From Glandiceps talaboti (taxonomy: Eukaryota > Hemichordata > Enteropneusta > Spengelidae), in NCBI RefSeq assembly GCF_964340395.1, contig NC_135561.1:12987961-13049960 (forward strand): DNA of 62,000 nt. Reading direction: 5' to 3'. Numbering within the stretch: position 1 is the first letter of the stretch; each line of letters starts with the position of its first letter. Positions 48,357 to 62,000 of this stretch are shown here, piece by piece. Position numbers and translations under genes: made by a program. Below the pieces are notes generated by a model. It was given only the letters and a program-made list of their open reading frames with translations. It searched no databases and was not told the DNA's origin.

Positions 48357-51300
48357 TGCATGTGCAGTTTAATAGTCATTGTCACACAAATGCACACATG
48401 CAATCTGCATCACAGACACACACACACACACACACACAGACAGACAATCTCTAACAGAAGTAAATTTTGCAACACTGTGTGAAGTCCCTTAAAATAAAGT
48501 TTTCCAATTATATTTGAGATAAGACTTACCAGCATTTCCTGTAGCACATGCATATATAACCCATGCTATGCATACAGAGAATAGAGTTCGATGGAGTAAT
48601 TCATACACATAACTATATGTAATTGGTAAGCTTTGGCCCTGCCAAGTACGACTATAGACCACATAGATTCCAACGGAAAAGACAATCAACCAAAGAAATG
48701 CATTAAGCCACTGAAAAATAACACAGGATTGAAATCATTGTCATATCAAAAGTTCAAAAGTCCCCCCCCCCCCACCACCACCACCACCCCCATCCATACA
48801 CAGAACAACAATAACAGCAATTATAACAAAAGAGCAACAGTAGATAACTTATTCTGATTGGAAAGTGTTTAGTACATTTCAAGCATTACTTGTCCAATAT
48901 ATATTTTAGTACTGGAGCCAAAAGAATTGCCTCGAAAGAATTTAGAACTACTAATTTTACATACACTTCAGTTGCCTATATAGTACATGTACATGTGTAG
49001 TACATGCTTGATGTTGTACGTCGTGACAAATACTGTATATATGTGTGTCTGGATGGACATAACTCATTCCTGTAGCCCTTCCATGCACTAACTCAACATT
49101 CAAGCTCAAAAAGGCACATCAGTGCACATAGGCAAAAGACTTGAACCATACAATTTACTGACAAAGACTAATGTGTGACAGTTTTGAATGAAATCCACAA
49201 TTAATGTGAAACTTCCTGCCAGTCTGCAAGTCAAATGTTTACCAGCAGCTACGCCAAAATCCTGACAAATAATGGCACAAAATTTTTTTTAATGACTTGT
49301 AAGCCAAAGTTTGATCTGAGACTTAGTTGAAATCTGCCATGAACCTTTCAACATACATTTTATCAGTGATTTTGCTGAAATCCTGACATGCACCATGGAC
49401 ATATGATTTTTCTGGCAATTTGGCTTACAAGAACTAGTTCATTAACATCATGCATCTTAAAGGTTGGTATGAAAGTCAATTTAAAAGTAAAATTTACTTC
49501 AACATGCCTGGAATCCTGACACTCATCTTATGAAAAATAATTTTCCATACCCTATTGATCTTCTTTTCCTGGCCATTAAGATTGTGCAGTACATATCCCA
49601 GAATTATTCCAACCAGATACTGAGATATCCTGTAGTATGGTTTGTCATACCAGACGCTGGCACCTTCAAGACTGTGGTAATATGGATACAATGAATTTAA
49701 GAAGCCTTCAATCAAACACATAGTCCCCAATCTGATTAAAATCCGATGTAGTGTACAATTGTTGTGTGTACTATAGTTTGTCTTAAGTGAATGCTGTTGC
49801 ATACATCTGACACAATACCATAGGTTTTGCCTGAGCAACATGAGAATGCTAGGTGAATTAACTCAACCAATGAAAATGCGTAATACGCCAAAATATTCGG
49901 ATACAATACCTCAAAGCACTCTGTTCGAAAAGAGCATGAGCACAGAGCACAGACAACGATGTATTCATTATTGTTTCGTCATTCTCTTTCTTATAATTTC
50001 GAACGTTGTCAGTGTTATATTGTAAGACGGATTCTGGTTGGCTACTTGTAAGTACGAGATTGGGTTTGGGAAAACATACGGTACTGTGTCAGATGTATGT
50101 ATATAATGATCAAGTGCTCACAAAAAGTAAACATAACAGCGAAAAAGAAATTGCAAGTGTACACTACATCAAATTTTAATCAGATTGTGTGTTTTATGGC
50201 AAAGTTATTGTACAAATTTCAATGACGTCTATACATATATACAAAGCTTCATAATTAAATTTATTGACAATATGCAATTTGACCTTTAATATGGATGTCA
50301 AAGTCAAATCCAAATTCCATTTAATAGATGTAGAAATGATGGACATATTCTGTACAGACAGTTCTCTCTTCTTACTTTTCTTTAAAACATAACGAAAAGA
50401 CATTCTCATACAAAGGTATGGATGTCTGATCACTGCCACATTTAGAGATCATAGGAACTTACACTATGTTTTTTTAATGATATACCCCTACACTATATTT
50501 TGTTGATAAGTTTTGATTCTGTTGCTAAGAGCTTGTACATGTACCACTGAGGTTTAATCTTGACCAAAATAATAATTCAAATCAACTTACTATGCAAATG
50601 TGCCTGCGATTAACCAACAAAAGCCCAATGCTGCAATAGCACAAACAACACTTACAACATATCCAGCAATCCGATTCCTAATTAAAAAATGCATCAATCA
50701 GAAATACAAATTTAGGAAAAGAGAATCTTCTCATGATTTTGACAATCAAGATCCAAATATTTCAACACTTTTGTGACCTCATGAGGTTTACATTTGGGTG
50801 TTCAATAGATTTCAGCAAAAAAAACAAACTACAACTGTACTAAAATCCAAAAGAAATTAATTTCTTCACTGCTTAGCTTGAAATAAAAATCTTTGGTGAT
50901 ACTGTCACAGTGACAATTTACGAATTTACACATGATATATATTACAGTGTATTACAGTGTAACACAGGATGCATGAAATGTCTCACTCACAGTGACTGTG
51001 GATTAACACTGATCAGTAGCCTGGATCATTGAATGGTCTTGCTAATCACGGCTTATGTTAAAGGCAAATGTCCTCACTCCATGTAATGAACACATTTTAA
51101 TAAACTTTGGGTTCTGGAGTCATTTCATGATATTACTCCACCTAAGCTTTGTGCAATTTCAGTAAATAATTCGAATGTTTGCCTCTTTTGAGTATTTTTG
51201 CGATGGACAACATTTCCTCATGGGAGTCATCACAAATGCATATGCAATAGCTTAAAAATGAATATTCATGACTTGTACATACTTATTACTTTCAGTGACA

Positions 51301-54300
51301 GATACAACGTAAATTAATTAAGCAAATGAAAAATCAGTCTAATATACATGTTTTGCACGTACATGCATGTATGTACATGAATATATGTGTGTGTGTGAGT
51401 TATGTGTGTCTGGATGTAGATATGTTTATGTATGTATGTATGTACATTAAGTATGTATATGTGATGTATGTATGTAGGTATTTATGAACGTATGTACATA
51501 TGTACATACGTATATATGTACACTGCAGAAATGTAATACATGATAGCAGCTAGTAAACAATAAACAAAAATTATGACATACTTGTAGAAAAGAAGGATAA
51601 ACAAAGGACTGAAGATAAATAACTGCATGTCCACAGCTACGTACCATGACCATGCCATACACTACAATGAGTAAGAACAAAAGATTGCAATCATCTGGTG
51701 AGTATCAATAGATAAATTTTATGTAACCTTGACATCCAAACAGTTATCAATGATTGGTTGATTGTTAACTTCATTGTGACAAGTATGCGTGTACTTGACA
51801 GTTTTAATAGGTTCAGTTGTTACTTTCCAAATTTTAGCAACTGAACACAATTATTGTCTGTTTCTATATTGTTGTCAATCACAGCACCCAATTGGCTTTC
51901 CCAGTAATCTCATAATATTTCCATAAGATTGTGAAACAAAAAATCACATATAATACACTACAAAGTGTCACTGGGATGTAACAACTTAAGCAATCACAAC
52001 TTGACTTATTTAAGGATCAATGTCAATTCTTATGGAAGATTATCCCTGATCTATATAGATAAGATAAGATAAGATATACCTTTAATACAACTGTCATTCA
52101 TAATTCTAATTGGGTACATTAGCGTAATAAAGATATTAAATACTCCTACACTGAAATGGGCTAATTGTAGAAGTATATTACCCGTATTAAAATTAGCCAC
52201 ATGGAAGAGGATTGGGTATTTGTTTTGGATTTTTAATTCATAAATCAATTTTACCATGCCTTCTTACTTGGAAAACCAGTATGAAACAACACATCCCAAA
52301 CACTTGGTTGTAACTCAATAAATTGCAGAAGATTGATAAATATGTAAAATCTTTATTGTACGTACAATAACAAACCTTTTACAAACATTTGAGCTTTTTA
52401 CACTGAATTGAGCTACAAACACAGACTTAATCTATGTTGTTTCACATTGATTTTCAAATAGGAAGCCATGATAAAATTGTTTTGTAAATTAAAAAATCCA
52501 AAATAAATACTCAATCCTCATCCATTTTCATTCATTTGCCTATTAATCCCTGTTATTACCTTTACAATATACACCATCATTTGGCTGTTGCTCTTAGTGT
52601 GGTCTTCTTACTAAGCAGATTTGCACCATTTTCTGAATTTTATTCCCTTGCCTAAGCCTTCCTAGTTTCACTGTTGCTAAAGGTGTAGTCATGGTTACTA
52701 AGGCTAACGGTTTAATGATAACTGCAGAATAACTCCAGAAAACGCCTTACCAAAATTCAGCCCAATTCCCTGTGTAGGTTTTGAGATGTGGTTTTTTACC
52801 AAAACTAAGATGTTTATACCTAATTTGCATATTGCCAATGGGATCATGATGTTGTGAATACATCTTTATCTACACATTCCCAGACGCATCCTCAATCCTA
52901 AATTTTAGCCCAATCTGCTCAGAAGTTTTAGAACTATAGACTTTTGACAACAAAGACACATTTTGAGACCTAATTTGTTTATCATTGTCAGATGGGGTCA
53001 CCATGTCATGTATAATTCTTAATCTAGACACCCCTAGGAATGCTCCCACCAATGTTCAGCCCAATCTGATTAAAAGTTTTGGAATTATAGATTTTTGGCC
53101 AAAAAGACACATTTTAGCCCTAATTTGCATATTACTGATGGGATCCTCATGTTATGAACAATTCTAAATCTAAACATCACTAACAACATCCCTACCAAAT
53201 TTCAGACCGATCTGCCCTATAGATTTTGAGTGACCAAAAACGACATTTTTTACCAAAACCACACACCTGTGATGTGATCACTTTGCTGTGAACAATTCCC
53301 AAATAGACACCACAAATAATGTCCCAACCAAATACCAATGTCTGGTCTGGCAGTTTATTAGTTTAAGTTGTCCACACACACACAGACAGACAGACTGACA
53401 GATACCACACCATGTCTATAGCACTATAGTTCAGTTGTATTAAAAACCTGCAATATCTTCAGAGTTTTAAGAATTTATACATACTGCATTAAGATACCCT
53501 GGGAAAGGTATTAAATTTTGAAGATAGACCAAGTTCAACCATACAGTATGGCTGCACACAGCTTGTCCAAATTGCCAACCAAACCAATATAAACCATAGC
53601 CCATGTGAAGGGCCAAAGTTGAATACCACATCAGGGTAAAGGCGTACACTGGGGTCAATCGCAAGTATCGATGGAGGTAGAAATAATGCCACTGGAATTT
53701 TCTTGGTCCACCACATTTGTTTAATTGCTTCAAGGTATGATACGATACGAGTGTCCCACTGCAATGAACAAAATAGTGACAATGGCATTGTAGCACAACT
53801 GTATCAGTATTTAAAAAATGTTTTTATCCACATGCTGAGCCATGTGTTCATATTACTATGTAAACTGATATTAAAGCGTGGTGGTCTGGTGCTACATATC
53901 TTTCATTGCACTGGGTACTTTACTGTGACACACAAACATTTGAAACAGTACACTCAAGTTTCATGTTTTTCAAGTACAATATGTAATTCAGGTATACCTG
54001 AAGTTTGATATGTACCAATTTGCTGTCTCTTTTTGCAATGTTTTATTAACATATTGTTGTAAGGGACAGCTCACAGGGACTTGCAAGACAACTGTATTTT
54101 ACCAATGGCTTCACCAAGAGAACAGGAACAGAAAGAGCAACAAATCATAACAAGAGAACAGGTCAAACCAACATATACCTTGGAAGTTGCATATAGTTCT
54201 TGAAAAAGGCAAGAAAATAGATTACTGAATCTAAGTTAAAGTCTTTCTTTGTAAAGCACCCCAAAATGTATGTGCAATGGAATATAGAATGCACAACTAT

Positions 54301-57300
54301 GAGAATTTAAGTGACTCAATTATAATATGGACAATACTAATACAAGACACTGATAATATGAGACAATGAAAGTTTGATTAGATGGCTACACTGTTTTACC
54401 CACAAGTCTCTCTGAATTGTACTGGGGTATCACCTTCAAGTCAGACAATTAACAAAGCAAAGTATAGAATTGCCCATGTTGAGTTTTGAATGCAAATTTT
54501 CATTGGTTCAAATGTCATTGATTTATTATAGAAGGAGATAGGCATTTTCGAAATTTGTCTGCAGACTTTCTTGAAATCCAGAATATTTGTAATGAAAGTA
54601 AGGGAAATATATACACCTGTTATGACTATGCCATGGATATAGATTTTTGTGAATAGGTTTTACAAAAGGAATTTACATATTAAAACTCTGCATACAAACT
54701 GACCACCCAAGTTGGTGATATTTTGACACACTGAAAAGTATATATTTTATTCACCCAACATGTTTTAAATTAGTTTTTAGAGCATTTTATGCAACATTTG
54801 GAACTTTATTTTTTTTTCTTCTTAAAGGTATGTTTGCTGCATATTATTAAACATAACTATTATGCTTAGAATGTTAAGAAATATGGCTTATTGAGGAACG
54901 TATTATAAGGAACCTCAAAATATACCAACCAGAGAGGATTGTGGGTAAGATAGTCGAATGGGCTACATGTATTCACTGTGAAAATGGGTTTACATATTTA
55001 TCAAATGATGTCTAAGTTGGTATAAAACTTAAAGATGCATTTGGCAAATTACTTTTTAACCCTAAGTCCCTTATAAGAAGATTGATTATATCAGGAAAGG
55101 CTAAAGGTTTGTTTTTTGAAAGGACTCTCTCAAATCATTGTTGGTTTATAAACTTAATTAAATATTGTAAGGATACATTAAACTTCACTAGTCAAGTTCA
55201 ATTGAAATAAACCTGAAAGTGAGGGCTATTGAAATATCACAAAGCTTATCTCTGATAATATGGCATTTATAGACAATAGACTGGAGTTCCTATAAATGGA
55301 ACTTCACAAGTTATTGTATAAACTTGTTGTCAAAGAGCATCTTCTTGTTTGATTTTGAAGATAGTAGTCAAGGTCAAGTCCATAAAGAATGCCCTACCAT
55401 TGATAATATGGGTGTAGACACTTGAATGGAGTCTTTGTATTTGCATTTTTGAGTTATGGTGGACATTGCTAATTTTCATTAAAAAAATATGGCAATTAAT
55501 ATTGAGGTCATGGAAAATACCAACGTGCATGTGTCTCTTTGGTGTTTGATATTTGACAGCTCAGGATGAGAGCACATGGCCCCTTCCTACAACCTCGGCT
55601 TCCTCCATACTTTTAATATGTAAGAATTAAAATATTGCATTTTACCTTAGTACAAAGAATGCTTCTACACCAAGGTCACCCCTCCAGAGAACAGTAACTG
55701 GCACGTACGTTTGTACATATGAATCAACATACTGGCGATTTCCTGCATAAAAGAATGATATGAATATAAACCACATAAAAATTATGAACTTCTCTCTTTT
55801 TTTCTGATATTATAAAACTTTTGACTAAAGACTAAAAACAAGCAGTGGTATTATAATGACACTCATATAAAGAAACAAACTTGTATAATTAATTGAATGG
55901 CAGCTATTGCAGGGATCAAGGCTACTATCATTAAAGTTACACGATTGACCAAGTATTTTGTGATATAATTATTTGAGTCAAATTTCCAGTCAGTAGGTAA
56001 ATAATAGGTAAACTTGCTAGTATGTCATATATAAAGTTAGTTTTTATGTAGTACTTTTCTACAAAACACTTTATGATTATTGTCCTAAACACAGACCCAT
56101 AGTGGCACAGTGGCCCCTAACTGTATATTTTCTCAACTCCAACTTACAATCCATTGCAATCTCTGTAAGCACATAAAATTAAAGCATTCGCATTGCAACC
56201 TATCGTATTAGGGTCTCAATTATACAACTGGTTTGACTATATCCCATTTTAATTGATTAGTTGAAATATGAATAATAATAATATTTACCAACGATTTGGC
56301 CAGTGACTGTCATCAGATAGCAGTGTAGTACTATAATCCAAGACATACTGATAACACGGATCCCATTCAAACACTGAATACTGTCCTTGCTATGATCCAT
56401 ACTCAGTATACTGCGAGCACAGTCAATAACAGAAAAGGACAAAAGACAATCTTGGAGTTTGTCTGCAAGGCATGGAAAAAACAATCATGAAAAGAATCCA
56501 GACTCTGTCAAAGATCATATAGCCTGCTTATATCACGATCTGCATCAAGTTTGCTTTCCAGTGTCACTATATATAACCACTTGTAATGCTAGTAACGGAA
56601 AAATAATTAATTTAGCTACACCCTGGATAGTTATCAGCATGCCTGCTCATCGATTGTTATGCAATATTCATAATAAAATGTAAATTACGTCACTCGACTT
56701 GTGCTCGCTCATCTCAAAGATGGTACAGTTAAATACTGCCTTCATTTGAATATAACAAATCAGACTGATGTACGGTATGACTCCCCATTGCAGCCAATTA
56801 TTTTGATTGCATTTTTTCACACCAATCAGTTTGAGTAATTATAATTTTCAAACAACATTAAATGTTTGCCATTGCTAGCAGTTAGTGCAAGCAGTTAGTG
56901 AGATAGAAAAGCAAAATCACATAGCCTTGTGTAAACAGGCTATTGGTATTCATGTACACATTTAAAAGGCAATGCTATTCCAGGAAATAAAGGTATTTTC
57001 ATTAACTTTGGGTTCCGGGGAGTCATTTCATGAGTTCACATGACAATAATTTCACTTGGTTGCAATTTAGATACAACACTTTTTCACCTCTATATTTCTA
57101 TCAGTGTTACATGATCTGTGTCTCATGTCTCTTAGTAGACAGGAAGATGTATTCATGACTATTTATCTATAGGCAATAAACCTTTAGTAGTAATGAATAT
57201 TCAATGTTCATCCAATCAATATTCATATAGCAGTTGCTAATACCCATGAGGCAAGAGTTTACCTCTGAAAATAACAATTGAGGTGAAAGGACTCTCCAGA

Positions 57301-59083
57301 ACCTAAAGTTCATGAAAATAGTTGTATTTCCTGGTGTGGTGTTTCCCTTTTAATGTTCTGACCCAGTATTAAGTAATTTAGAGTTGGAATGATAATAGTT
57401 TTCTCAATTTAATTACTCGTATTCAGACTAAGACATCAGTTATAAAAACAATCATAATTATTACATTATTGAAGTATACAACAGGAGCATTTATTTAGTA
57501 TTTTTTTTACCTTTGCAGGATTTCTTCTTCCCATTGCCTTCTTCAATGTTCATGTCTTCTTGTGTGTGTTCATCATTTGGAATATTTGCTTGTGTATTCT
57601 GATTTGAAACCGAATCTGCATTATTTGGTCCTGTATTGGGTTCTGATACATCATGGTCTACAGCAGCTTCAATCATATTGACCTTACTACCGCTGATAGT
57701 GTTTAACTCTCTGTGGTTACGAGTCATTTTCATGCTAATTTCACATGTCTTCCTTGATCTGATTTTGCTGTACACAGTCCCGATGATTAAAAATATGAGT
57801 ATAATAACGCAGACAATTCTGGAAGGAAGTTTAGGTATCAAAATAAAATAAAGTGAAATTGTAGTTAGGAGACACAAGTTGCATTGTAATTTTGTTTAAC
57901 TCATAAGTGAAAATACTTTAAATATGAACTAAAACCTTGATTAAACTATTCTAGTACAATGTTTAATGTTGATGCATAGTATATTCTATAACATTACAAT
58001 TTGAAATTTACGTCCAAGACATTTTTTGACTCTGAATAGAAATTTCATTACTAAACATTACAATTGTTGTTCTGGTATTGCTAGACCAGTTGACTGCACA
58101 GGGGTATTATTTTTTTTTTTACATTTTTTTTTTATTTTTACATTTTTATCATTTTCACAACATATCATTAATTTTGTCATCATCATTTATTAAGTTTGTG
58201 TTCAGCTTTTCAAAATTATGCCAAAAATTTTTTTACTGGTAAACCCAGCTTTTAAAAAAAAATATGATAAAATGCATATAAACGCAGCTTCAAACCTCTC
58301 AAAATGATCATTGGAAATCATTAATTTTAAAAAGCCACCAACATAGTAGTTTCTTAGGTCATATGTCAAGTTTATTTGTCAAAGTATAAAGTCACAATAA
58401 ACTGAAAAATCCTATTTAATGGCAGACCTATTTCTCAACACATAAAGATATATTTAGTTCACAAAATCATACAATAGCTAAATTCTTCATGTATTTTGTT
58501 CTTTCAGTAACATCACTGACAAAGTCTCTTTCAGTACATAACATTCATAGGTACATGTACATGTAGCTGGTACATTAGCCTGCAAAATTACATTGCATTA
58601 TGGGTATCAGTGAAATTTAATTACATTCCAACCCAATACTTAGCAACCATGTAAATGACCACAGCAACTGCAAATTGTGAAAAAATCTTGAAATCATGAT
58701 ATCATTTGGGATCACTAATTTAAGCTCAGTTGTTTGTGTTTCATTGAATTAACTGTCATTATGAAAGTAATATATTCATAGCAAAACTCATTTGTTTATC
58801 TGTTTGTAGTTGCTATGGGTTATTTTGGTTGATATAATTTAGCGTTGAATAAGGAATGTTAATTAACTTTCTTTGAAACCAAATTATCTCAAAAACCCGG
58901 AAACATTATTTGCAAAGAACAACACAAACACTTTTACTTACATAGCCACAATATCTCCTGCTCTGAAAGGGTAGCTCTCTTGAGGACACCCACCCCATGA
59001 GAATTGAACCTTCAAAGTTGGCCTTGGGTATAAGTATTTTACACCTTTTAACAAATAAATTGAACCTACTATAAATATATATA

Positions 59084-59156
<73 letters not shown>

Positions 59157-59415
59157 TTTTTTTTTCATATGTGAGTGTCTAATTCAAATAGTCATGTTTT
59201 CCATTGTTTTGCATATGGTCTCTGTGTTATTGGTTTCTTTTCATCAAATGTACAGACATTACAGATCGAAAGAAGTTTTATGTTGTCTTTTTAATTAAAA
59301 TTACCGAGTCCACTATTTCTTGTGAATGGTCAATGGACCTTCACATTTCTTAAATCAAATGTCTGTGTGAGCTTGGTGACAATTGTCAAAATAACCTGTC
59401 AGATTTCAGTAAACA

Positions 59416-59454
<39 letters not shown>

Positions 59455-61313
59455 CCAAACACAAAGCCTCTTCGAGACTTCAGATTCTACAAAATAACTA
59501 AGGATTTCTTTAAATTCAGTCGTGCCATTATGTGACTATATGCATGTGAATTTGGTATTTATTTCGGATTTTTAATTGATAAAACAAGTTAAATTACCAT
59601 ATTGATCTACTTGAAAAAAACAACAACTATGTGACACAACATATGCCAAGCTCTTGAAATTGTTGTGCAACTGGCAATAACTTGCAAATAAATATAAAAG
59701 TGTCAAACTATTATATTTGTATTGTATATACAATAACAATATTTTTCCACACTTTAAAAAAAAAAGTTTTTGCAATTTATTGAATTAAAAACATGCACTT
59801 TGTCGATGCTGTTTCAAATTTTGTTTAAAGTTGGAAAAGCATTGAACAGTAATGTTGTTTTAAAAAAACACAAACTATAAAATACCCCTTATTAATTTGT
59901 TATCAATGATAAGGCCACTTAAAAGACCTGGGATCTGTATCGATAATAGGAAACACATATATATACTTGGAAAATGGAAATGAAATTTTCCTTTATTAAG
60001 TTTCTGACATTCTTTCACCATATTATATGAATGTAACTGTTAACCTACCTTCTTCTCCAAATGTCCCAATATCATCTAGTGTGCATGAGTCAGGAAAACA
60101 TAATCCAAGTTCAAATTCTCTCCCTGGCAACAACTATAAAATTTAGAGAAAACATACAGTTGTATAATCATCACTGTGTATGTGTGGAATGTCTATCCCC
60201 ATGTTTAGTAATCAGATAAATCCTTGTTATCTCAGTTGCTACGTATATTTACATACATTTATAAAATCCTTATTCACTTCAATAAATTGCAAATCAATTA
60301 AAGTGTGTTTGAAATTAACGGACTAAAAGAATGCTTTCTGGTGTTATTTTAAAAGATCGAGGTAGTAATAATATGAGGTAAAAATGTGTGTGTGTGTGTA
60401 TGTGTGTGTGCACATATAAACAAGTTAAAGTAAAACCACCAGACTGCTTGTATGTGTATTTGATGTGGAGATTACTTTGGGTTTGTCGATGGAAATTATT
60501 CAAATGAAAATGAAATGAAAATGATCACATTTTATCTCATATTGTTACTACATCAACATTATAAAATAGCACCAGAATGCAATTTTTAGTCCTTTAATTT
60601 CAATAATCTCCAGGAAAGGGTACCCCCACTTGACTAGCACCCTCAAACTTTTATTCAACTTTCACTACCAACTTTCCAGTTTTACTTTTCTTTCTTTCTT
60701 TTTTGCTTAAATTTGGGAGATGAAATCATAAGTATATTACCCAAATGCACCCTGACAGTTCTTGCAAGTAGGAGCACTTAAAAGCAATCTATAGTATCTA
60801 TTCTGTGTGATACAGGTGGTATGAGCAAATGACTCTTCTTTTGGATTTTTGGTACAAGAACAGTGTGGGTTGGGAGGTCTCCGAGGACCCCCCCCCCCCC
60901 CCATACCAGTTTATACACAGTTGCCCCCCTAAGAAACACACCCACACACACACACTGCCCTGCTTATACCACTACTGAACCTCAGTAATACATACTTCTA
61001 TAACAACCCATCAAGACAGCATGCATCAACATTTTTACTAGAACAGTTACATTGAGGTTTAATATAAGTATTTTCACTTGAGTAAAAAGTAAATATATAC
61101 TTGAGTTTTTACCACTTTCATCTAGAACATAGAAGGCTTAGTAGAATTAGGTGAACAATTAACATACCTTATCGTCCACATAAAAAGTGGTATAACAATA
61201 TTGTGTTGCAAAGGGTGATGCTTCATCAATTTTAGACGGACAGTTACTAAATTGTCCTGGATCTTTGAATGTGGAGTTTAAGTCATCACGTATATATCCA
61301 TTAGAGTAGTACA
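45849..61313 (-). CDS. NRF-6-like acyltransferase-3 membrane protein, gene B (5' end outside window)
   Basis: Exons 2-14 (plus coordinates, transcript order): 61168-61313, 60049-60133, 58942-59044, 57511-57818, 56289-56462, 55646-55742, 53485-53758, 51582-51661, 50591-50677, 49551-49671, 48530-48710, 47202-47344, 45849-45974 (TAG). Lengths and phases equal gene A except exon 5 (308 against 320 nt). All splice sites are canonical and no exon has a stop or frameshift. It keeps GLCFPDSC, GIRVISMSWIIVLH (R-X10-H), FFVLSG, YLHRYLRLTPVY and the terminal IPGRKKSN. Exon 7 restores the usual FFVLSG, where gene A has FFVLGG. Exon 10 is the most changed core exon. Signal peptide and exon 1 are expected to the right of 62000. 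Confidence 0.88.
47565..47940. other. Private block with an unexplained 111-codon frame
   Basis: Homology to copy A stops at GTAGTGACCC (about 47596; 15774 in copy A). The plus-strand frame 47565-47900 has a mixed amino-acid composition and ends HLDPFWPKSNTPF. It could be a fragment of a retroelement or gene carried in. No promoter, splice or homology evidence supports expression. Confidence 0.25.
48040..48215. repeat. Short dispersed repeat related to 29090-29225
   Basis: GTTTCTTCCCATCAGATGTACAG and CATTTCTTGTGA blocks match 29097-29190 and 59230-59350 in order. No coding signal. Confidence 0.5.
48318..48450. repeat. (CA)n microsatellites
   Basis: Two CA runs (about 48318-48352 and 48416-48440) next to exon 12 of gene B; gene A has a related CA/CAGA run at 17401-17440. 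Confidence 0.9.
52187..52527. mobile_element. Foldback MITE, copy 5 of 6
   Basis: Starts TTAAAATTAGCCACATGG; the right end is shortened at TCAATCCTCATCCATTTTC, where it meets a fragment of the TAGCACAACTG element. Absent from the matching intron of gene A. Confidence 0.65.
52528..53445. mobile_element. Left-truncated copy of the TAGCACAACTG element
   Basis: Contains one GGCTGTTGCT unit, several CCTAATTTGCATATT / CCAATCTG units, an AC/AGAC run and a degenerate right end CTATAGCAC...CAGTTGTATTA. Gene A retains only a short part of it near 23028-23085. Confidence 0.6.
56270..56283. repeat. Short (AAT)n at the exon 6 donor of gene B
   Basis: About four units, against about 21 in gene A at the same site. 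Confidence 0.8.
59090..59151. repeat. (TA)n microsatellite upstream of exon 4 in gene B
   Basis: Lies 46 nt from the 3' splice site of exon 4, on the intron side. Gene A has no TA expansion there. Confidence 0.9.
59413..59452. repeat. (CA)n microsatellite
   Basis: Counterpart of the shorter CA tract at 29286-29303. Confidence 0.9.
59529..59922. mobile_element. Foldback MITE, copy 6 of 6 (diverged)
   Basis: TATGTGACTATATGCATGTGAA at the left and ATAAGGCCACTTAA at the right. Same insertion as 29401 in copy A. Confidence 0.55.
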
Positions 61314-61566
61314 CTGCAAAAAATGGATAACAGATCGAGATAGCAATTATTATGCCATGCTGAGCCCAAGTTGAACAAAAAGTATGGAATATATACTCTA
61401 GTGGTGCTATATGTCATGACAATGTGCGGCTATGTCATGACAACGCATGGCTGAACGAAGAAAAATATTGGAGAACAACATCTATTAAGTAAACACAACC
61501 TAGCTGCAACTGAAAAGTGGTTGTAAACAGGTCTGTTACACAATTACCTCATACTCATAACATTGT

Positions 61567-62000
61567 ACATGCTGCAGAGCATTGAATCACCTGTGGAGTA
61601 AACATGTGTGTACAATATCTGTTCACATAATATGGTATATGCACAATAAATAAAACCAGATAGACTTTTCTGTCTACAGTCACCCAAATACTAGCTACCC
61701 TGCAATGCAATCACAATTCCTGCTTGTTACTATACTAATTATGAATAAAATCGACCAGCAATCAACATGAAAATCATCTAATTATTGATGTATTGTTTGC
61801 TGTCAGATAAAAAATATAACATACTACAGGTAAAGTTAATTCAGCTTTTAAATTACTAAATTTGGTGATAATGAAAAATAAATTAATGTATGTAAAAATA
61901 TGTGATTAATATATTGTCACTCTATATTTTACTTTTTCTTAAATGACTCCTAGCTTGGAATCCATGTCGATGGGGTTTTTGAATGTTTTATTTCCCCATT
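61567..62000. other. Intron 1 of gene B, non-coding
   Basis: No homology to the matching stretch of gene A was seen here, and no exon 1 was found before the window ends. Confidence 0.5.

Larger units (their letters stand above)
43636..61566. repeat. Segmental duplication, copy B (contains gene B exons 2-14)
   Basis: Collinear with 12288-31812. Exons and splice sites are strongly conserved; introns show small indels throughout. Private material here includes the 45046-45590 insert, the 47565-47940 block and the MITE at 52187. Confidence 0.85.

Overview
The window is AT-rich nuclear DNA from an animal. Genes are split by GT-AG introns, microsatellites are very abundant, and there are a Penelope-like retroelement, a decayed LINE and several families of foldback elements. 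The gene content (nose-resistant-to-fluoxetine type acyltransferases, an expanded invertebrate family) suggests an invertebrate, probably marine. I cannot name the species from sequence alone.

The main content is two tandem, head-to-tail, minus-strand genes of the NRF-6 / acyltransferase-3 family. Gene A (35340 down to 14042) can be assembled completely: 14 exons, all intron phases agree, 2166 nt including the stop, 721 residues. It has a signal peptide, a Cys-containing NRF ectodomain, a first membrane segment, a charged loop and a multi-pass acyltransferase-3 core carrying the R-X10-H motif. Gene B (61313 down to 45849) has the equivalents of exons 2 to 14 with the same sizes and phases, except that exon 5 is 12 nt shorter. 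Its first exon lies beyond the right edge. They arose from a direct duplication of about 18-19 kb (about 12288-31812 versus 43636-61566). Most intron differences between them are private insertions or repeat expansions.

Left part (1-12288): mostly non-coding and repeat-rich. It holds a small two-exon plus-strand gene (3869-5240) for a predicted 82-residue secreted Gly/Asp/His-rich peptide, and a second lone exon at 10530-10625 with the same length, same phase and the same DVTEA junction, probably a degenerate paralogue. There is also an element with about 147-bp tandem units (6690-7760) and a related single-unit copy near 11055-11600.

Middle part (35.6-43.6 kb, between the duplicated genes): foldback elements, a solo Penelope-type terminal repeat carrying a hammerhead ribozyme with a fully conserved core (minus strand, 36217-36261), a 120-bp tandem array, a frameshifted LINE reverse-transcriptase fragment, and a 5'-truncated Penelope-like element. 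That element has an open 438-codon RT/GIY-YIG frame bracketed by perfect 60-bp inverted repeats, with a second hammerhead motif at its 3' end.

No tRNA, rRNA, CRISPR or bacterial-style operon was seen. The most notable non-gene signals are the two hammerhead motifs, a 47-bp hairpin satellite in intron 1 of gene A, and a 43-bp duplication that doubles the 3' splice site of gene A exon 11.
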